Of a stretch of 54,850 bases of DNA, positions 1-8,609 are shown in pieces. The notes beneath the pieces were generated by a model, which saw only the letters and a program-made list of their open reading frames with translations, had not been told where the DNA came from and made no database searches. The stretch is taken from NCBI RefSeq assembly GCF_000423105.1, contig NZ_AUHI01000017.1, positions 1 through 54,850 of the forward strand, given 5' to 3'. How positions within the stretch are numbered: position 1 is the stretch's first letter; each line of letters starts with the position of its first letter. The DNA comes from Halalkalibacillus halophilus DSM 18494. GTDB lineage: Bacteria; Bacillota; Bacilli; Bacillales; Alkalibacillaceae. A program made the translations under genes and the position numbers.

Positions 1-222
1 CACTCAAGAACCAGGAGGTTCCTGATGTTATCCGGTATTAGCCCCGGTTTCCCGGGGTTATCCCAGTCTTACAGGCAGGTTGCCCACGTGTTACTCACCC
101 GTCCGCCGCTCATTCCACAGACATCACCCCGAAGGGATCCGTCTGCTTCCTGCGCTCGACTTGCATGTATTAGGCACGCCGCCAGCGTTCGTCCTGAGCC
201 AGGATCAAACTCTCCATATAAA
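1..222 (-). rRNA. 16S ribosomal RNA, 5' end (partial)
   Basis: The minus strand reads the conserved 16S start (GAGAGTTTGATCCTGGCTC), then the V1-V2 region including GGCGGCGTGCCTAATACATG and GAGCGGCGGACGGGTGAGTA. The gene runs off the left edge, so only about the first 220 nt are present. The mature 5' end is placed near 222 by analogy with Bacillus 16S, where a short TTTAT-type lead precedes GGAGAG. The V1-V2 sequence is Bacillaceae-like but not enough for a species call. An rRNA operon next to pdaB matches the B. subtilis gene order. Confidence 0.97.
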
Positions 223-367
223 GTGTTTGATTAGCTCTTTGCTAGCTTGTTTCTTTTTGTTGCCAATGTTTTCTCCTATTTAATAGAAAGAAAACGAATT
301 GACGACAGGCTATTTTGTTTAGTTTTCAAGGTTCAAAATCATATGTCGTTTTTTCGCGACAAAGACT

Positions 368-396
368 AATTTATCACAACTCTAAGAAGGTGTCAA
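368..396 (-). promoter_or_regulatory. rRNA operon promoter
   Basis: On the minus strand a perfect -35 TTGACA (391-396) is followed after 17 nt by TAAATT (368-373), a 4/6 match to TATAAT. An A/T-rich stretch upstream (about 405-440) could act as an UP element. The 223-367 leader contains the TTGAACCTTGAAAACTAAAC-type sequence typical of Bacillus rrn leaders. I see no gene in 223-515. Confidence 0.7.
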
Positions 397-515
397 CTGC
401 CATTTAAGGTGTTTTTTTATTCTTTTAAATGGTTGTGTTTTAACCGCCAATCTTTTGACGACAAAAATAAATATACCACATCCATTTTACACGTTCAATA
501 ACTTTTTTATATTTT

Positions 516-743
516 TTATTTCACACTCAATAAATTTTGGTTTGGAGTATACCGAATGCAATCTGTACGATCCGCAAATCGTTTATATAGATTGAATAAT
601 AGTTGATAACGGACTTTAATCGCTTCTTTTACATGCGAATCATAATGGTGATTATGAAAATCATAAATTAATTCATCCATCTCTCTTCGCAACAAGTAAT
701 CTAACTCCATCTTTTCATCATCTGACACAAGCAAACCAATCAT
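516..743 (-). CDS. Small conserved hypothetical protein
   Basis: A 75-residue acidic, helical protein with no signal peptide or membrane segment, beginning MIGLLVSDDEKMELDYLLRR. A GGAAG-type ribosome site precedes the ATG. It lies between the rRNA promoter and the divergent pdaB. I recall similarly sized uncharacterised proteins beside pdaB in other Bacillaceae, but I assign no function. The motif-like core is ELDYLLRREMDELIYDF followed by a basic YQLLFNLYKRF helix. It could be a small adaptor or DNA/RNA-associated protein, but nothing visible proves that. Confidence 0.6.
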   Translation of the reverse strand: MIGLLVSDDEKMELDYLLRREMDELIYDFHNHHYDSHVKEAIKVRYQLLFNLYKRFADRTDCIRYTPNQNLLSVK

Positions 744-879
744 TACATCACTTCCAATTCATTTGATTAATTTAAGCATTTCCATAAAACCTCTTTATAT
801 GTATATTTTTCATTCTATTCATACTTGAACTAGACGAATCATACATTTTAATAAATGGCGTGTGGTTGGAGGGTTAAGT

Positions 880-1635
880 ATGTTTGTCATTCTTAAATGG
901 ACAAGAGTCAAAGAAATTACTGCATTATTCCTTATTTTATTGTTACTATTTCTAGCAATGCCTTTGAAGCATGAATTTGCTATTATTCCTGCCCAGGACA
1001 ACCATGCCTATCAAACATTTTCTAAAAAAGTAACAGAGAAAAAAGAAATTTCATTAACCTTTAATGTGATGTGGGGAGATGAAGTGATCCTCGATGTATT
1101 AGAGGAGTTGGAGCAGGCGAATCTTCATGCTAGCTTTTTTTTAAACGGAAAATGGATGTTGCGTAATGAGGATTTAGCTGAATTGATTATTGATCGTAAT
1201 CACGAGATAGGATTACTTGGTTATGATGATCAAGCATACTCCACTTTGACGGAGACAGAAATAGTAGAAGATATTAAAAATGGTGAGGAGTTATTGGATT
1301 CCATTGGCTACGAGCCGCTGCTATTTGTAAGACCACCTGAATATGAATACAATAATTCCGTAGCAACAATAATTGAACAAGCAGGTTATCATCCGACTTA
1401 CTGGAGTTTATTTGCACCTATCCAAGCATCTCAAGATTCAGAGAAAGCTTTAGAACATTTAAATAATCACGTTAGTCCAGGGGATGTAGTTCTGTTTCCC
1501 ATTTCGGATGACTTAAAAGAAACTCCTAATGTTCTTCGGGATTTTATAAAAAGCAAAAAGCAAGACGATTTTGACTTTCCTACGCTCTCTCAGTTATTTT
1601 ATCCAGCAGATGTAGAATTAAGGCAAATTCAATAA
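880..1635 (+). CDS. pdaB: PdaB-like polysaccharide deacetylase, sporulation; degenerate active site
   Basis: NodB-fold protein of 251 residues with an N-terminal membrane anchor (about residues 10-26). GGAGGG at 868-873 sits 6 nt before ATG 880, so the in-frame GTG at 862 is not preferred. It aligns by eye with B. subtilis PdaB (ISLTFNVMWGD against LTFDISWGD, NHEIG, RPP). PdaB acts late in sporulation to maintain spores after they form. The catalytic Asp of TFD is Asn here (TFN), the RPPGG motif reads RPPEY, and the C-terminal LHASD motif has become LFPISD, losing its His. Deacetylase activity is therefore doubtful. Position next to kbaA and gerD matches the B. subtilis order, which supports orthology. 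Confidence 0.85.
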   Translation: MFVILKWTRVKEITALFLILLLLFLAMPLKHEFAIIPAQDNHAYQTFSKKVTEKKEISLTFNVMWGDEVILDVLEELEQANLHASFFLNGKWMLRNEDLAELIIDRNHEIGLLGYDDQAYSTLTETEIVEDIKNGEELLDSIGYEPLLFVRPPEYEYNNSVATIIEQAGYHPTYWSLFAPIQASQDSEKALEHLNNHVSPGDVVLFPISDDLKETPNVLRDFIKSKKQDDFDFPTLSQLFYPADVELRQIQ

Positions 1636-1645
1636 ATTATAAATA

Positions 1646-1677
1646 AAGCCTAAACTATCTTCATAGTTTAGGCTTTT
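1646..1677. terminator. Bidirectional terminator between pdaB and kbaA
   Basis: A 13-bp perfect stem, AAGCCTAAACTAT (1646-1658) and ATAGTTTAGGCTT (1663-1675), with a CTTC loop. It has a T tract on the plus strand and an A/T-rich flank on the minus strand. It separates two convergent genes. Confidence 0.88.
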
Positions 1678-1684
1678 GCAACTC

Positions 1685-2290
1685 TTATTCCTTTTTCGCT
1701 GTATTCTCTGGATTATTAAAGCCTACAATACGATGTAGTTTTAATAATTGGTACGTATTACACGCTAACAAAGGTACGATCATTAACATGATCCATTCAT
1801 TAGCCCCGGTTTGAAGGGCAGGAATCCATTCAACTACAGTAACAACCACCATAAAGAAAACTGCCGGCAAGAAAGCACGCTGATGAGTTTCTTGCGCTTT
1901 CACATAGGCCACACCTAGACCGTACACTAAAATCACTAAAGCAACGACTAGATATGGAATAATGTTTCCACCTGAATACCTTAAATATACTAATTCGAAT
2001 AATACGAATACAATTAGAATTATTTGTGCATGCTTCCAAAAGTAGCCGAAAAATCCTTTTCCAAATTGATGGACGGTCAAATAAGCAAAGAAGCCCATTT
2101 GACTGATTACACTATATACTAACCCTAGTGCTGTAAACCATACTAATGCACCGAATATTTCCCACCAGTTGATTGGGTTTAAATATGGTTCATACGCATC
2201 GGGTTGTACAAAAAAGCTAGTCACAACTGTCGTGACAGCTCCTATAAATAATAAAGTGGTAAAAAACTTTAGCCACGCTCTAATCGTCAC
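1685..2290 (-). CDS. kbaA: KbaA, KinB-pathway activation protein
   Basis: Integral membrane protein of 201 residues with about six hydrophobic segments (near residues 10-28, 42-62, 68-75, 85-101, 110-128, 138-155 and 165-182). In B. subtilis KbaA promotes activation of the sporulation kinase KinB, which feeds the phosphorelay to Spo0A; the biochemical role is not defined. Identity rests on the membrane profile, the NPINWWEIFG and GFFAYLTVHQFG regions, and position between pdaB and gerD exactly as in B. subtilis. The start ATG is preceded by GAGGAAAAAAC. It ends against the shared terminator at 1646-1677. Confidence 0.88.
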   Translation of the reverse strand: MTIRAWLKFFTTLLFIGAVTTVVTSFFVQPDAYEPYLNPINWWEIFGALVWFTALGLVYSVISQMGFFAYLTVHQFGKGFFGYFWKHAQIILIVFVLFELVYLRYSGGNIIPYLVVALVILVYGLGVAYVKAQETHQRAFLPAVFFMVVVTVVEWIPALQTGANEWIMLMIVPLLACNTYQLLKLHRIVGFNNPENTAKKE

Positions 2291-2455
2291 GTTTTTTCCT
2301 CCTCAATCCATGTTTCTCTTATCTTTTATATGAAATTAATCATTCCAACTCGTATTTTATCATGCTTTGGTTATTTTTGCTGTGTGTATTCGTGTATATT
2401 TTTTTACAACCGCTGGATATTATGACTATATGGACAAACGATGAGGAGCAGAATT

Positions 2456-3145
2456 ATGGCTATAAGATTAATCATATTAATAATCACATTGCCGCTTCTG
2501 TTAATAGCATGTAACCAAGGCGAACAGGAAGCAAAAAGCCCTGATTATGAAACAACCAAGAAAATGGTTGTTGATATATTAAAGACAGATGATGGTAAAA
2601 CAGCACTTCAAGAGGTGTTAACGGAAGAAGAATTGAAACAACAATTAGTCATGCAATCAGACGAAGTACAACAAGGAATCGAACGTGTCGTCGCTGGCGA
2701 AGAAGGTAAGGAGTTTTGGAAGACTTTATTTGAAGATCCTTCCTTTGTTCAGACTTTCATTACCGCAACGATGGACCAAGATAAGGAATTAATAAAAGGT
2801 TTAATGCATGATTCGGAATACCAAGATCAGTTAATAACTATTTTTCAAAATGAGCAGATGCAACAGATGGTGCTTTCTATTTTAAAAAGTCAGGACTTCA
2901 AAGCGCATTTAGAACAATCAATCCAGGAAACGCTAAACAGCCCAATGTTTAAGGCGCAAATGACAGAGGCTTTAATTAAAGCTGCCGAGGAAATGGAGCC
3001 ATCAAGCGAGGAAGGTCAAGTTCAAGAAGATCAGCAACAAGGATCTGGATCTGAAAATGAAGGCGGTAGTGGCGAAAGTAGTGGTAATGGCGAAAGTGGT
3101 GGAAGCGAGGGTGAAGGAGAAGGTGGAGGCACGGAAGGCCCTTAA
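2456..3145 (+). CDS. gerD: GerD, spore germination lipoprotein
   Basis: Lipoprotein of 229 residues. GAGGAG (2443-2448) sits 7 nt before ATG 2456, so the upstream in-frame ATG at 2441 is less likely. A hydrophobic signal ends in the lipobox LIAC (Cys at about residue 19). The body repeats the helical GerD pattern (TKKMVVDILKTDDGK, QDQLITIFQNEQMQQM, LEQSIQETLNSPMFKAQM). GerD is a spore inner-membrane scaffold needed to cluster germinant receptors. The last 35 residues are a Gly/Ser/Glu-rich low-complexity tail with GES, GEG and GGS tracts, unusually repetitive and acidic. It lies between kbaA and salA as in B. subtilis. Confidence 0.92.
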   Translation: MAIRLIILIITLPLLLIACNQGEQEAKSPDYETTKKMVVDILKTDDGKTALQEVLTEEELKQQLVMQSDEVQQGIERVVAGEEGKEFWKTLFEDPSFVQTFITATMDQDKELIKGLMHDSEYQDQLITIFQNEQMQQMVLSILKSQDFKAHLEQSIQETLNSPMFKAQMTEALIKAAEEMEPSSEEGQVQEDQQQGSGSENEGGSGESSGNGESGGSEGEGEGGGTEGP

Positions 3146-3180
3146 TCCTTATGAACGTTGAAAGTTAGACCACAAAAATA

Positions 3181-3222
3181 CTCCCTACAAAGTTTTCTGT
3201 CTACTTTGTAGGGAGCATTATT
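3181..3222. terminator. Bidirectional terminator between gerD and salA
   Basis: CTCCCTACAAAGT (3181-3193) pairs perfectly with ACTTTGTAGGGAG (3203-3215), with a 9-nt loop. T-rich runs follow on the plus strand and A runs lie on the other side, serving convergent gerD and salA. Confidence 0.88.
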
Positions 3223-3225
3223 TTA

Positions 3226-4287
3226 CTATTTCGCTCGTTTAATTACCTGATTTGCAATCGATAAGAACTTCTTACCTGTTGGGTGATCTTCTTGATATAT
3301 GCCAGGTGCGAAAATTTCTTCTTCATCATAAGGTTGTCCGAGTGGCAAACGTCCGAGTACATCGGTATTTAGTACTTCTGCTAGCTTATCGCCGCCACCT
3401 TCACCAAAGACGTATTCTTTTTGTCCAGTAATCGCACTTTCGAAGTACGCCATGTTTTCTACAATTCCTAGGATGTCGTGATCTGCTTTAAGTGCCATCT
3501 GACCAGCACGGGCTGCAACAAATGCTGCAGTAGGGTGCGGTGTAGTAACAATTAATTGCTTAGAAGTTGGTAATAATTCTTGTACATCAAGGGCAATATC
3601 GCCTGTTCCTGGTGGTAGGTCTAATAATAGATAGTCCAGGTCGCCCCACTCTACTTCTTTAAAGAAGCTCGTTAGCATTTTTCCAAGCATTGGACCTCTC
3701 CAAATAATTGGAGAATTATCTTCTACAAAGAAGCCCATGGAAATGACTTGTACGTCGAATCGTTCCACTGGGATAATTCTTTTGCCTCTTACTTGTGGAC
3801 GGTTTTCAATTCCCATCATGTCTGGAACACTGAAACCATAAATATCTGCATCGACAATCCCTACTTTTTTACCTAAACGCGCTAAGGCAATTGCCAAGTT
3901 AACTGTAACGGTTGATTTTCCTACTCCGCCTTTACCACTAGCAATCGAAATAAACTGCGTGCCAGTTTGGCCGATCAGGTTTGCTTCTTGTTCTTCATTT
4001 GCTTCACTCATATAAGCGTCACGTTTTTCTTCTGGTAATTCGGTGAAACGAAGGCCGACTGTTTTTGCGCCTTCTTTCTTAATCATGCCAACAATCTCTT
4101 GTTGTAGTTGCAGCTGTTCCCCTGAATTTGGATTAGCTAATGCAACTTTGACACTAACATGTTCCTTATCCGCCTTTACTTTCACGCTCTCCACCGCTCC
4201 GGTTTCTTCAAACGTTCTATGTATATGTGGATCCTTGATTGGATTCAATAGTTCAATAATACGTTCTTCTGTTAACACGTCAAACAC
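3226..4287 (-). CDS. salA: SalA/Mrp family P-loop ATPase (ApbC/NBP35-like)
   Basis: A 353-residue protein with an N-terminal MIP18-like domain (about 1-95), then an Mrp ATPase with the deviant Walker A SGKGGVGKSTVTVNLA (about 115-131), the VDADIYGFSVPDMMG segment and a DLPPGTGD loop. B. subtilis SalA derepresses exoprotease genes; Mrp relatives are Fe-S cluster carriers. The usual CxxC for cluster binding is not evident. The GTG at 4287 overlaps its own GAGGAAGG site; an in-frame GTG at 4278 has better spacing (7 nt). It sits between cwlD and gerD as in B. subtilis. Confidence 0.93.
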   Translation of the reverse strand: MFDVLTEERIIELLNPIKDPHIHRTFEETGAVESVKVKADKEHVSVKVALANPNSGEQLQLQQEIVGMIKKEGAKTVGLRFTELPEEKRDAYMSEANEEQEANLIGQTGTQFISIASGKGGVGKSTVTVNLAIALARLGKKVGIVDADIYGFSVPDMMGIENRPQVRGKRIIPVERFDVQVISMGFFVEDNSPIIWRGPMLGKMLTSFFKEVEWGDLDYLLLDLPPGTGDIALDVQELLPTSKQLIVTTPHPTAAFVAARAGQMALKADHDILGIVENMAYFESAITGQKEYVFGEGGGDKLAEVLNTDVLGRLPLGQPYDEEEIFAPGIYQEDHPTGKKFLSIANQVIKRAK

Positions 4288-4362
4288 CTTCCTCTATATC
4301 AAGTTCGATTTGTTGCCATGGCTAGTATAACATATATTAAAAGATCACTCAGCGTTAAGGCA

Positions 4363-5061
4363 TTATTCGTTTTTAGAAGAAGTATATTCAACAATTCCCT
4401 CGTATAGTGATGATGCCAATAAACGTTGGTACTCCTCGGTAACAAGAAGCTCTCTTTCCTCCTGATTCGATAGAAAACCTAGTTCGACTAAGGCGCTTGT
4501 TACTTGTGAATGTTTTAATAAATAAATTTGTGTAATGGCTAGTGCCTGCCTGTTCGTATTTACCGTATCCACTAGTCTACGTTGGAGTTCTTCTGAGAAA
4601 CGCTTATTTTCATCATTAGGGTAAAAGAAGGTTTGTGCTCCCTGCCAGGAACTATTCGGCACAGAGTTTAGATGTAAGCTTAAAAATAGATCAGGCTCAT
4701 GCGTTTCGATTAATTCTTTCCGCATTCTTAGGTCATAAGCCTTCCGATTAGAATAACCTTTTAAATCTGTTGGCGCTAAGTCACGGTCGGCTTCTCTCGT
4801 CAAATACACTTGTGCTCCAGCCGCTTGTAAATAATCGCGTAAAAAGAAGGCCGTTGAAAGGGTAATTGTTTTTTCTTGTAGTTCTTCATAATCTGCTCCA
4901 CCATCGACCCCACCATGACCAGGATCAATGACGATTTTCATTCCCGTTAAAGGCATGATTTTTTGAGCTGATTGTGCAGAAAAGCTAGTCGAATAAAGGA
5001 CAATGGCAGCCAGCATGCAAATAGTTAAAACCCATATTCCAAGTAGTCCGAACTTTTTCAT
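4363..5061 (-). CDS. cwlD: CwlD, N-acetylmuramoyl-L-alanine amidase (germination)
   Basis: Amidase_3 family protein of 232 residues. AGGAGG (5071-5076 on the minus strand) sets the start at ATG 5061. One N-terminal membrane segment or signal (residues 6-24) precedes the catalytic domain. Zinc and catalytic residues are visible: His in DPGHGGVDGG, Glu in QEKTITL, His in SLHLNS and Glu in LVELGFLSN. CwlD cleaves the peptide from muramic acid in the spore cortex, the first step toward muramic-delta-lactam, which marks cortex for lytic enzymes. Its place beside salA and gerD matches B. subtilis. Confidence 0.94.
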   Translation of the reverse strand: MKKFGLLGIWVLTICMLAAIVLYSTSFSAQSAQKIMPLTGMKIVIDPGHGGVDGGADYEELQEKTITLSTAFFLRDYLQAAGAQVYLTREADRDLAPTDLKGYSNRKAYDLRMRKELIETHEPDLFLSLHLNSVPNSSWQGAQTFFYPNDENKRFSEELQRRLVDTVNTNRQALAITQIYLLKHSQVTSALVELGFLSNQEERELLVTEEYQRLLASSLYEGIVEYTSSKNE

Positions 5062-5119
5062 AAAACAAACCTCCTCGTCCAACTATATGAACAAAGAGGT
5101 TTTCACATGTATCTTTCAG

Positions 5120-6568
5120 TTAATTTTCATCCGAATTGTTCGGAATCGCTCGTTTTCTTAAAGAATACCAATCCGATAAATGATCGGCGTCTTCTAACTC
5201 AAACCCACTAACACTTTCATGCCTACCAGCAAAATTATTTAACATCGATATACGGACCGTTGCTAGATTTTGCTTTCGTTGTAAGAAGTGTTGGCGTTTC
5301 TCAAAGCTTTGAATTCGTTTATGCTTCACAAGAATCGTATCCTTACTAAAATCACGTGTCACAAAAGTGATTTGTTGCTCAGATATATGCGAACCATGTG
5401 TGCGGTGTTTTAAAATTGCAAACAACACTGCCGCGATCGCTAAAATAATCGGAAGATAGATAAAATCGGTCAAGAAAATCCCCACTGCAACCGTAATAAT
5501 TGCCGGCAAGAACACCATACTAATGATGTAGTATGGAAGCGCCCGCGTTGGCAGTTTGGTAAACTCGGTTGGCACTTCTTGATACTCTGGTAATATTTCA
5601 TGTAAAAATTGTTCTACGTTTGCCTTCTTAATAATTGGAAAAAGAAGTGTTCGACTCCCTGCTTTCACTTCGCCTCCCGCAATTTCCACATAAACCGATG
5701 CAAATCCGAGTGGCTGTCTGATCAAGCTTTCTTTAATCCCTACAGCTTGAATTCGTTTAAGCGGGATTGTCATTTGTTTCTTTTCAAGCAAGCCTCTCGT
5801 AATAAATAGCTCGTCTTCATAGCGCGTAATTGTAAACCTACCATATTTAATCACGGTACCTAAAATTCCAAGTCCCCAAAGGATAACTAAAAAGAAAATG
5901 ACAAGTCCCAGAATTGCTTCAATAGCGAGAGCTAAAATCCATCGAGTCGCCTCATCATATGCTGATTCAGGTATAAACCTTTCTACTTCACTGAACCCAA
6001 GCAACATCAGTCCTAAGATTACCCCGATACTACCTGAGGTCGAACCAGCAATCACTAATTCTTTATTTGTCACGCTTTTTTTCGGGTAATCGGGTTCTTC
6101 TTGTTGCTCTTCTTCTGTTTCCACTACTGGACCTTTTGACTTCAATGCATCTTGGACAGCTTTTCCCTCTTCAAAAGTAACAGAAGATAAAGCTGCATCG
6201 ACACCTTGATTACTTCCGGCAGTTTCAATAGAGACTTTTGTTAATTTAAAAATCCGGTGAAGCACTCCTTGGGTAAGATCAATCGACTGGATACGGTGTT
6301 TGGAAATCGACCGCTTATTTCGAATAAATATCCCTTGGTGAATCCGTAATTCATCGTCCACCACTGCATATGTAAATCGAAGCCAATCGACCACACTATA
6401 GAGCACAAACAATAAGAACAGCACGCCCACTCCGATAATTACCCAGAAGAAAAAGTCATTACCAAATGAAGCGATTAACGGTGGAATCGCTACATAAATG
6501 GCATTCTTTATCGAATACATTAATTTAAATATGATTGCGGTCGGGTGTAAACGTTTGCCATTAGACAT
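5120..6568 (-). CDS. ydbT: YdbT-like membrane protein with bacterial PH (DUF304) domains
   Basis: Membrane protein of 482 residues with several bPH2 domains, each a hydrophobic hairpin followed by a beta-rich segment (VDDELRIHQGIFIRNKRSISKHRIQSIDL; FTITRYEDELFITRGLLEKKQ; ITFVTRDFSKDTILVKHKRIQSF are three such cores). The QSIDLTQG, QAVGIKES and QSFEKRQ triplets mark the repeats. It overlaps the ydbS stop by 8 nt, so the two are translationally coupled and probably form one complex. The family has been linked to resistance to some membrane-active peptides in Bacillus; the molecular role is unclear. Confidence 0.85.
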   Translation of the reverse strand: MSNGKRLHPTAIIFKLMYSIKNAIYVAIPPLIASFGNDFFFWVIIGVGVLFLLFVLYSVVDWLRFTYAVVDDELRIHQGIFIRNKRSISKHRIQSIDLTQGVLHRIFKLTKVSIETAGSNQGVDAALSSVTFEEGKAVQDALKSKGPVVETEEEQQEEPDYPKKSVTNKELVIAGSTSGSIGVILGLMLLGFSEVERFIPESAYDEATRWILALAIEAILGLVIFFLVILWGLGILGTVIKYGRFTITRYEDELFITRGLLEKKQMTIPLKRIQAVGIKESLIRQPLGFASVYVEIAGGEVKAGSRTLLFPIIKKANVEQFLHEILPEYQEVPTEFTKLPTRALPYYIISMVFLPAIITVAVGIFLTDFIYLPIILAIAAVLFAILKHRTHGSHISEQQITFVTRDFSKDTILVKHKRIQSFEKRQHFLQRKQNLATVRISMLNNFAGRHESVSGFELEDADHLSDWYSLRKRAIPNNSDEN

Positions 6569-7040
6569 CGTCCTCGTCCACCCTTGCTAAAACAGATATT
6601 TGATCACGCAACTCCTCTGCCTCCGCTTCTGGTAAAGCAGGTATTTCATGCGTGGTTGCGGCTGTTGATATGGTTAAACTCGCTAAGCGGTATTTTTTTA
6701 AAATCGGACCTTGTTTCGTATCGACGTGCTGTACTCTAATCATTGGTACAAGCACACGGGAAACGATTAAAATACCATGTTGTATATAGATTTCTTGATC
6801 AAACACTTCATAGCGCCAGCGTCTCCAGCGAATTTTTGGTATTAAAAAGACAGTTACATAAGTTAGGATCGCTACTCCAGCAGCGATAAAACTAATCACC
6901 CAATACGACCAATCCATAAAATACACAAGTACAAACCCTCCAATGGTAAGGGCCCAGAAGACTGACATTACAATGATCGCCGTTAATTTCCAAGCTTTTA
7001 ATGCGTCTTTTGCAATTCTATTTTTAGGTGCTTCTCGCAT
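6561..7040 (-). CDS. ydbS: YdbS-like PH-domain membrane protein
   Basis: A 159-residue protein with two close hydrophobic helices (about 20-65) and one bPH2 domain (YEVFDQEIYIQHGILIV, VPMIRVQHVDTKQGP). GGAGGGG ending 5 nt upstream picks ATG 7040 over the in-frame GTG 18 nt earlier. It is the short partner of the following ydbT gene, which starts inside its stop. The pair sits after sppA and an RDD gene in a tightly spaced minus-strand run, so all four may be cotranscribed. Confidence 0.85.
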   Translation of the reverse strand: MREAPKNRIAKDALKAWKLTAIIVMSVFWALTIGGFVLVYFMDWSYWVISFIAAGVAILTYVTVFLIPKIRWRRWRYEVFDQEIYIQHGILIVSRVLVPMIRVQHVDTKQGPILKKYRLASLTISTAATTHEIPALPEAEAEELRDQISVLARVDEDDV

Positions 7041-7058
7041 CGTTTCCCCTCCAATCAC

Positions 7059-7529
7059 CTATTCATGTATTACTCGCGTATCACCGATCATATCGTGTAC
7101 GCCGCGTTTTTCATCGTCAAAAGCCACTACTAAATAAAGTGCATTCGTAATTCCCAACACACGATGAAGAAATCTACCGACTACTTCTCTAAATAGTAAA
7201 TCACTCCACGTAAGAGGTAGGCCATCTTCTCGAATCACCTTCAATCCGAAGATTCTTTTACCGATCGTTTGTGAGAAATATTTCGTTAGTAAAACAAAAT
7301 ATCCATAAATGATAATCGTGTGAATAATTGCTGCTACCGTCCAAAATCCAATTTCGTACGTTGCTCCATCCGTTAAAATTCGATAAGGTGCGATTAATAA
7401 GCCATTAATGCTAAATACGATTATTAAATCAACGATATATGCCCAAAATCGCATCCAAAAACCGGCATATTTTACCGGAAGCGGTTTGGATATCGCTTGT
7501 TCTTGGTCAATCATTTGTTCAGTAGACAT
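7059..7529 (-). CDS. yteJ: RDD family membrane protein (YteJ-like)
   Basis: A 156-residue RDD protein: the N-terminal FWMRFWAYIVDLIIV holds the RDD-type Arg and Asp residues, followed by three predicted membrane helices and the C-terminal KRGVHDMIGDTRVI signature. AAGGAGGTG lies 7 nt before ATG 7529. It follows sppA by 12 nt. The same sppA-yteJ pair exists in B. subtilis, where it has been tied to protection against antimicrobial peptides. RDD proteins elsewhere have been linked to Na+/H+ exchange, so its exact role is open. Confidence 0.85.
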   Translation of the reverse strand: MSTEQMIDQEQAISKPLPVKYAGFWMRFWAYIVDLIIVFSINGLLIAPYRILTDGATYEIGFWTVAAIIHTIIIYGYFVLLTKYFSQTIGKRIFGLKVIREDGLPLTWSDLLFREVVGRFLHRVLGITNALYLVVAFDDEKRGVHDMIGDTRVIHE

Positions 7530-7541
7530 CCTCGCACCTCC

Positions 7542-8540
7542 TTATCTCGTATATAAATACATGGCACGCGGCGCATTAGCGTCACGTACTAAGTCTTGTA
7601 GTCCACTAAGTTGAAACTCTCTAGAGAACATTTTCTGAGCTGCGCCTCCGAATAACGAACCAAATCCTAATTCATATTCATACTCCACTACTTGCGCTCC
7701 GTCTAAATCATGATCGGACTTCATTGCCGAAATAACATCATTCAAGTCGCCAACTTCATCGACTAGTCCGTTTTCCTGAGCTTGTGTGCCTGTGTATACT
7801 CTACCGTCAGCAAGTTCACGGACTTGATTTTCATCCATATCTCTACCATTCACAATGACACTAACAAACTCATCGTACATTTCATCAATCATGGACTGCA
7901 AAATCGCTTCATCTTCTTCTGTCATTTCACCTGTTGCAGACATAATATCCTTGAACTCACCGCTCTTAATCGTGTTCACTTCAATCCCAAGGTTATCAGC
8001 AAGTTCAGCAACATTAATAGATTCCATAATTACACCAATCGAACCTGTAACTGTCGCTGCATGCGCATAAATCTTTTCAGCAGGTGCTGATACATAGTAA
8101 CCACCAGAAGCAGCGGTGTTCCCCATGGATACGTAAACAGGTTTGCCCGCTTCCTCTTGAATCTCTAAAATCCGGTCATGGATCTCTTCACTCTCTACAA
8201 CGCCACCACCAGGAGTATTTACTCTTACGACTACTCCTTCAACCTCATCATCATCCGCCGCATACTCCAACATCTCTAGTAATACGCGGTGATTATAGGA
8301 GCCTGTATTTAATACGCCCCCTACATCATCACTTGAAATCACACCGTTCAAATGAACAACTGCAATCTTCCCATCAAGAGATGCACCTTCTTCGACCGTC
8401 TCTTCTGAAAAACTTCGATCCGAGTCACTAAACATTTGCGTCCAATTAGTAGTTGCAACTGCCGTTGAGAACTGCGCTATTAAAGAAACGATAAACAATC
8501 CAACTGCAATCCCTAAAGCAATCCATCTTTTTTTATTCAT
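7542..8540 (-). CDS. sppA: SppA, signal peptide peptidase (S49)
   Basis: A 332-residue membrane-anchored serine protease. The N-terminal helix (residues 5-28) anchors the extracytoplasmic S49 domain. Catalytic Ser is in NTAASGGYYVS (about 146) and Lys in IKSGEFKDIMSATGEM (about 198), the Ser-Lys dyad of Gram-positive SppA. Length fits the short Bacillus form. The sequence is rich in Asp and Glu, as in halophile or alkaliphile surface proteins. Family role: degradation of cleaved signal peptides and other membrane peptides, plus resistance to lantibiotics. It heads the sppA-yteJ-ydbS-ydbT run. Confidence 0.93.
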   Translation of the reverse strand: MNKKRWIALGIAVGLFIVSLIAQFSTAVATTNWTQMFSDSDRSFSEETVEEGASLDGKIAVVHLNGVISSDDVGGVLNTGSYNHRVLLEMLEYAADDDEVEGVVVRVNTPGGGVVESEEIHDRILEIQEEAGKPVYVSMGNTAASGGYYVSAPAEKIYAHAATVTGSIGVIMESINVAELADNLGIEVNTIKSGEFKDIMSATGEMTEEDEAILQSMIDEMYDEFVSVIVNGRDMDENQVRELADGRVYTGTQAQENGLVDEVGDLNDVISAMKSDHDLDGAQVVEYEYELGFGSLFGGAAQKMFSREFQLSGLQDLVRDANAPRAMYLYTR

Positions 8541-8582
8541 CCGTAAACCTCCATTTGTTCACATTTATACATCACATACAAA

Positions 8583-8606
8583 CTGTCCCGCCCTTAGGCG
8601 AGACAG
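8583..8606 (-). terminator. Terminator between RDD gene and sppA
   Basis: The minus strand reads CTGTCTCGCC, loop TAA, GGGCGGGACAG, then TTTGT. The stem is GC-rich but the U tract is short, so some readthrough is possible. Confidence 0.65.
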
Positions 8607-8609
8607 ACT

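Noticed and set aside
25..283. Open frames across the rRNA 5' end and leader
   Set aside because: They lie antisense to 16S rRNA and have no coding character.
780..860. Sporulation sigma-factor promoters before pdaB and gerD
   Set aside because: CATACTT- and GTATA-like pieces are present, but the spacings do not fit sigma-E or sigma-G consensus well enough to call.
8084..8431. Open frames antisense to sppA and many similar frames opposite pur, hsd and TRAP genes
   Set aside because: They are opposite-strand shadows of well-identified genes with no ribosome sites.
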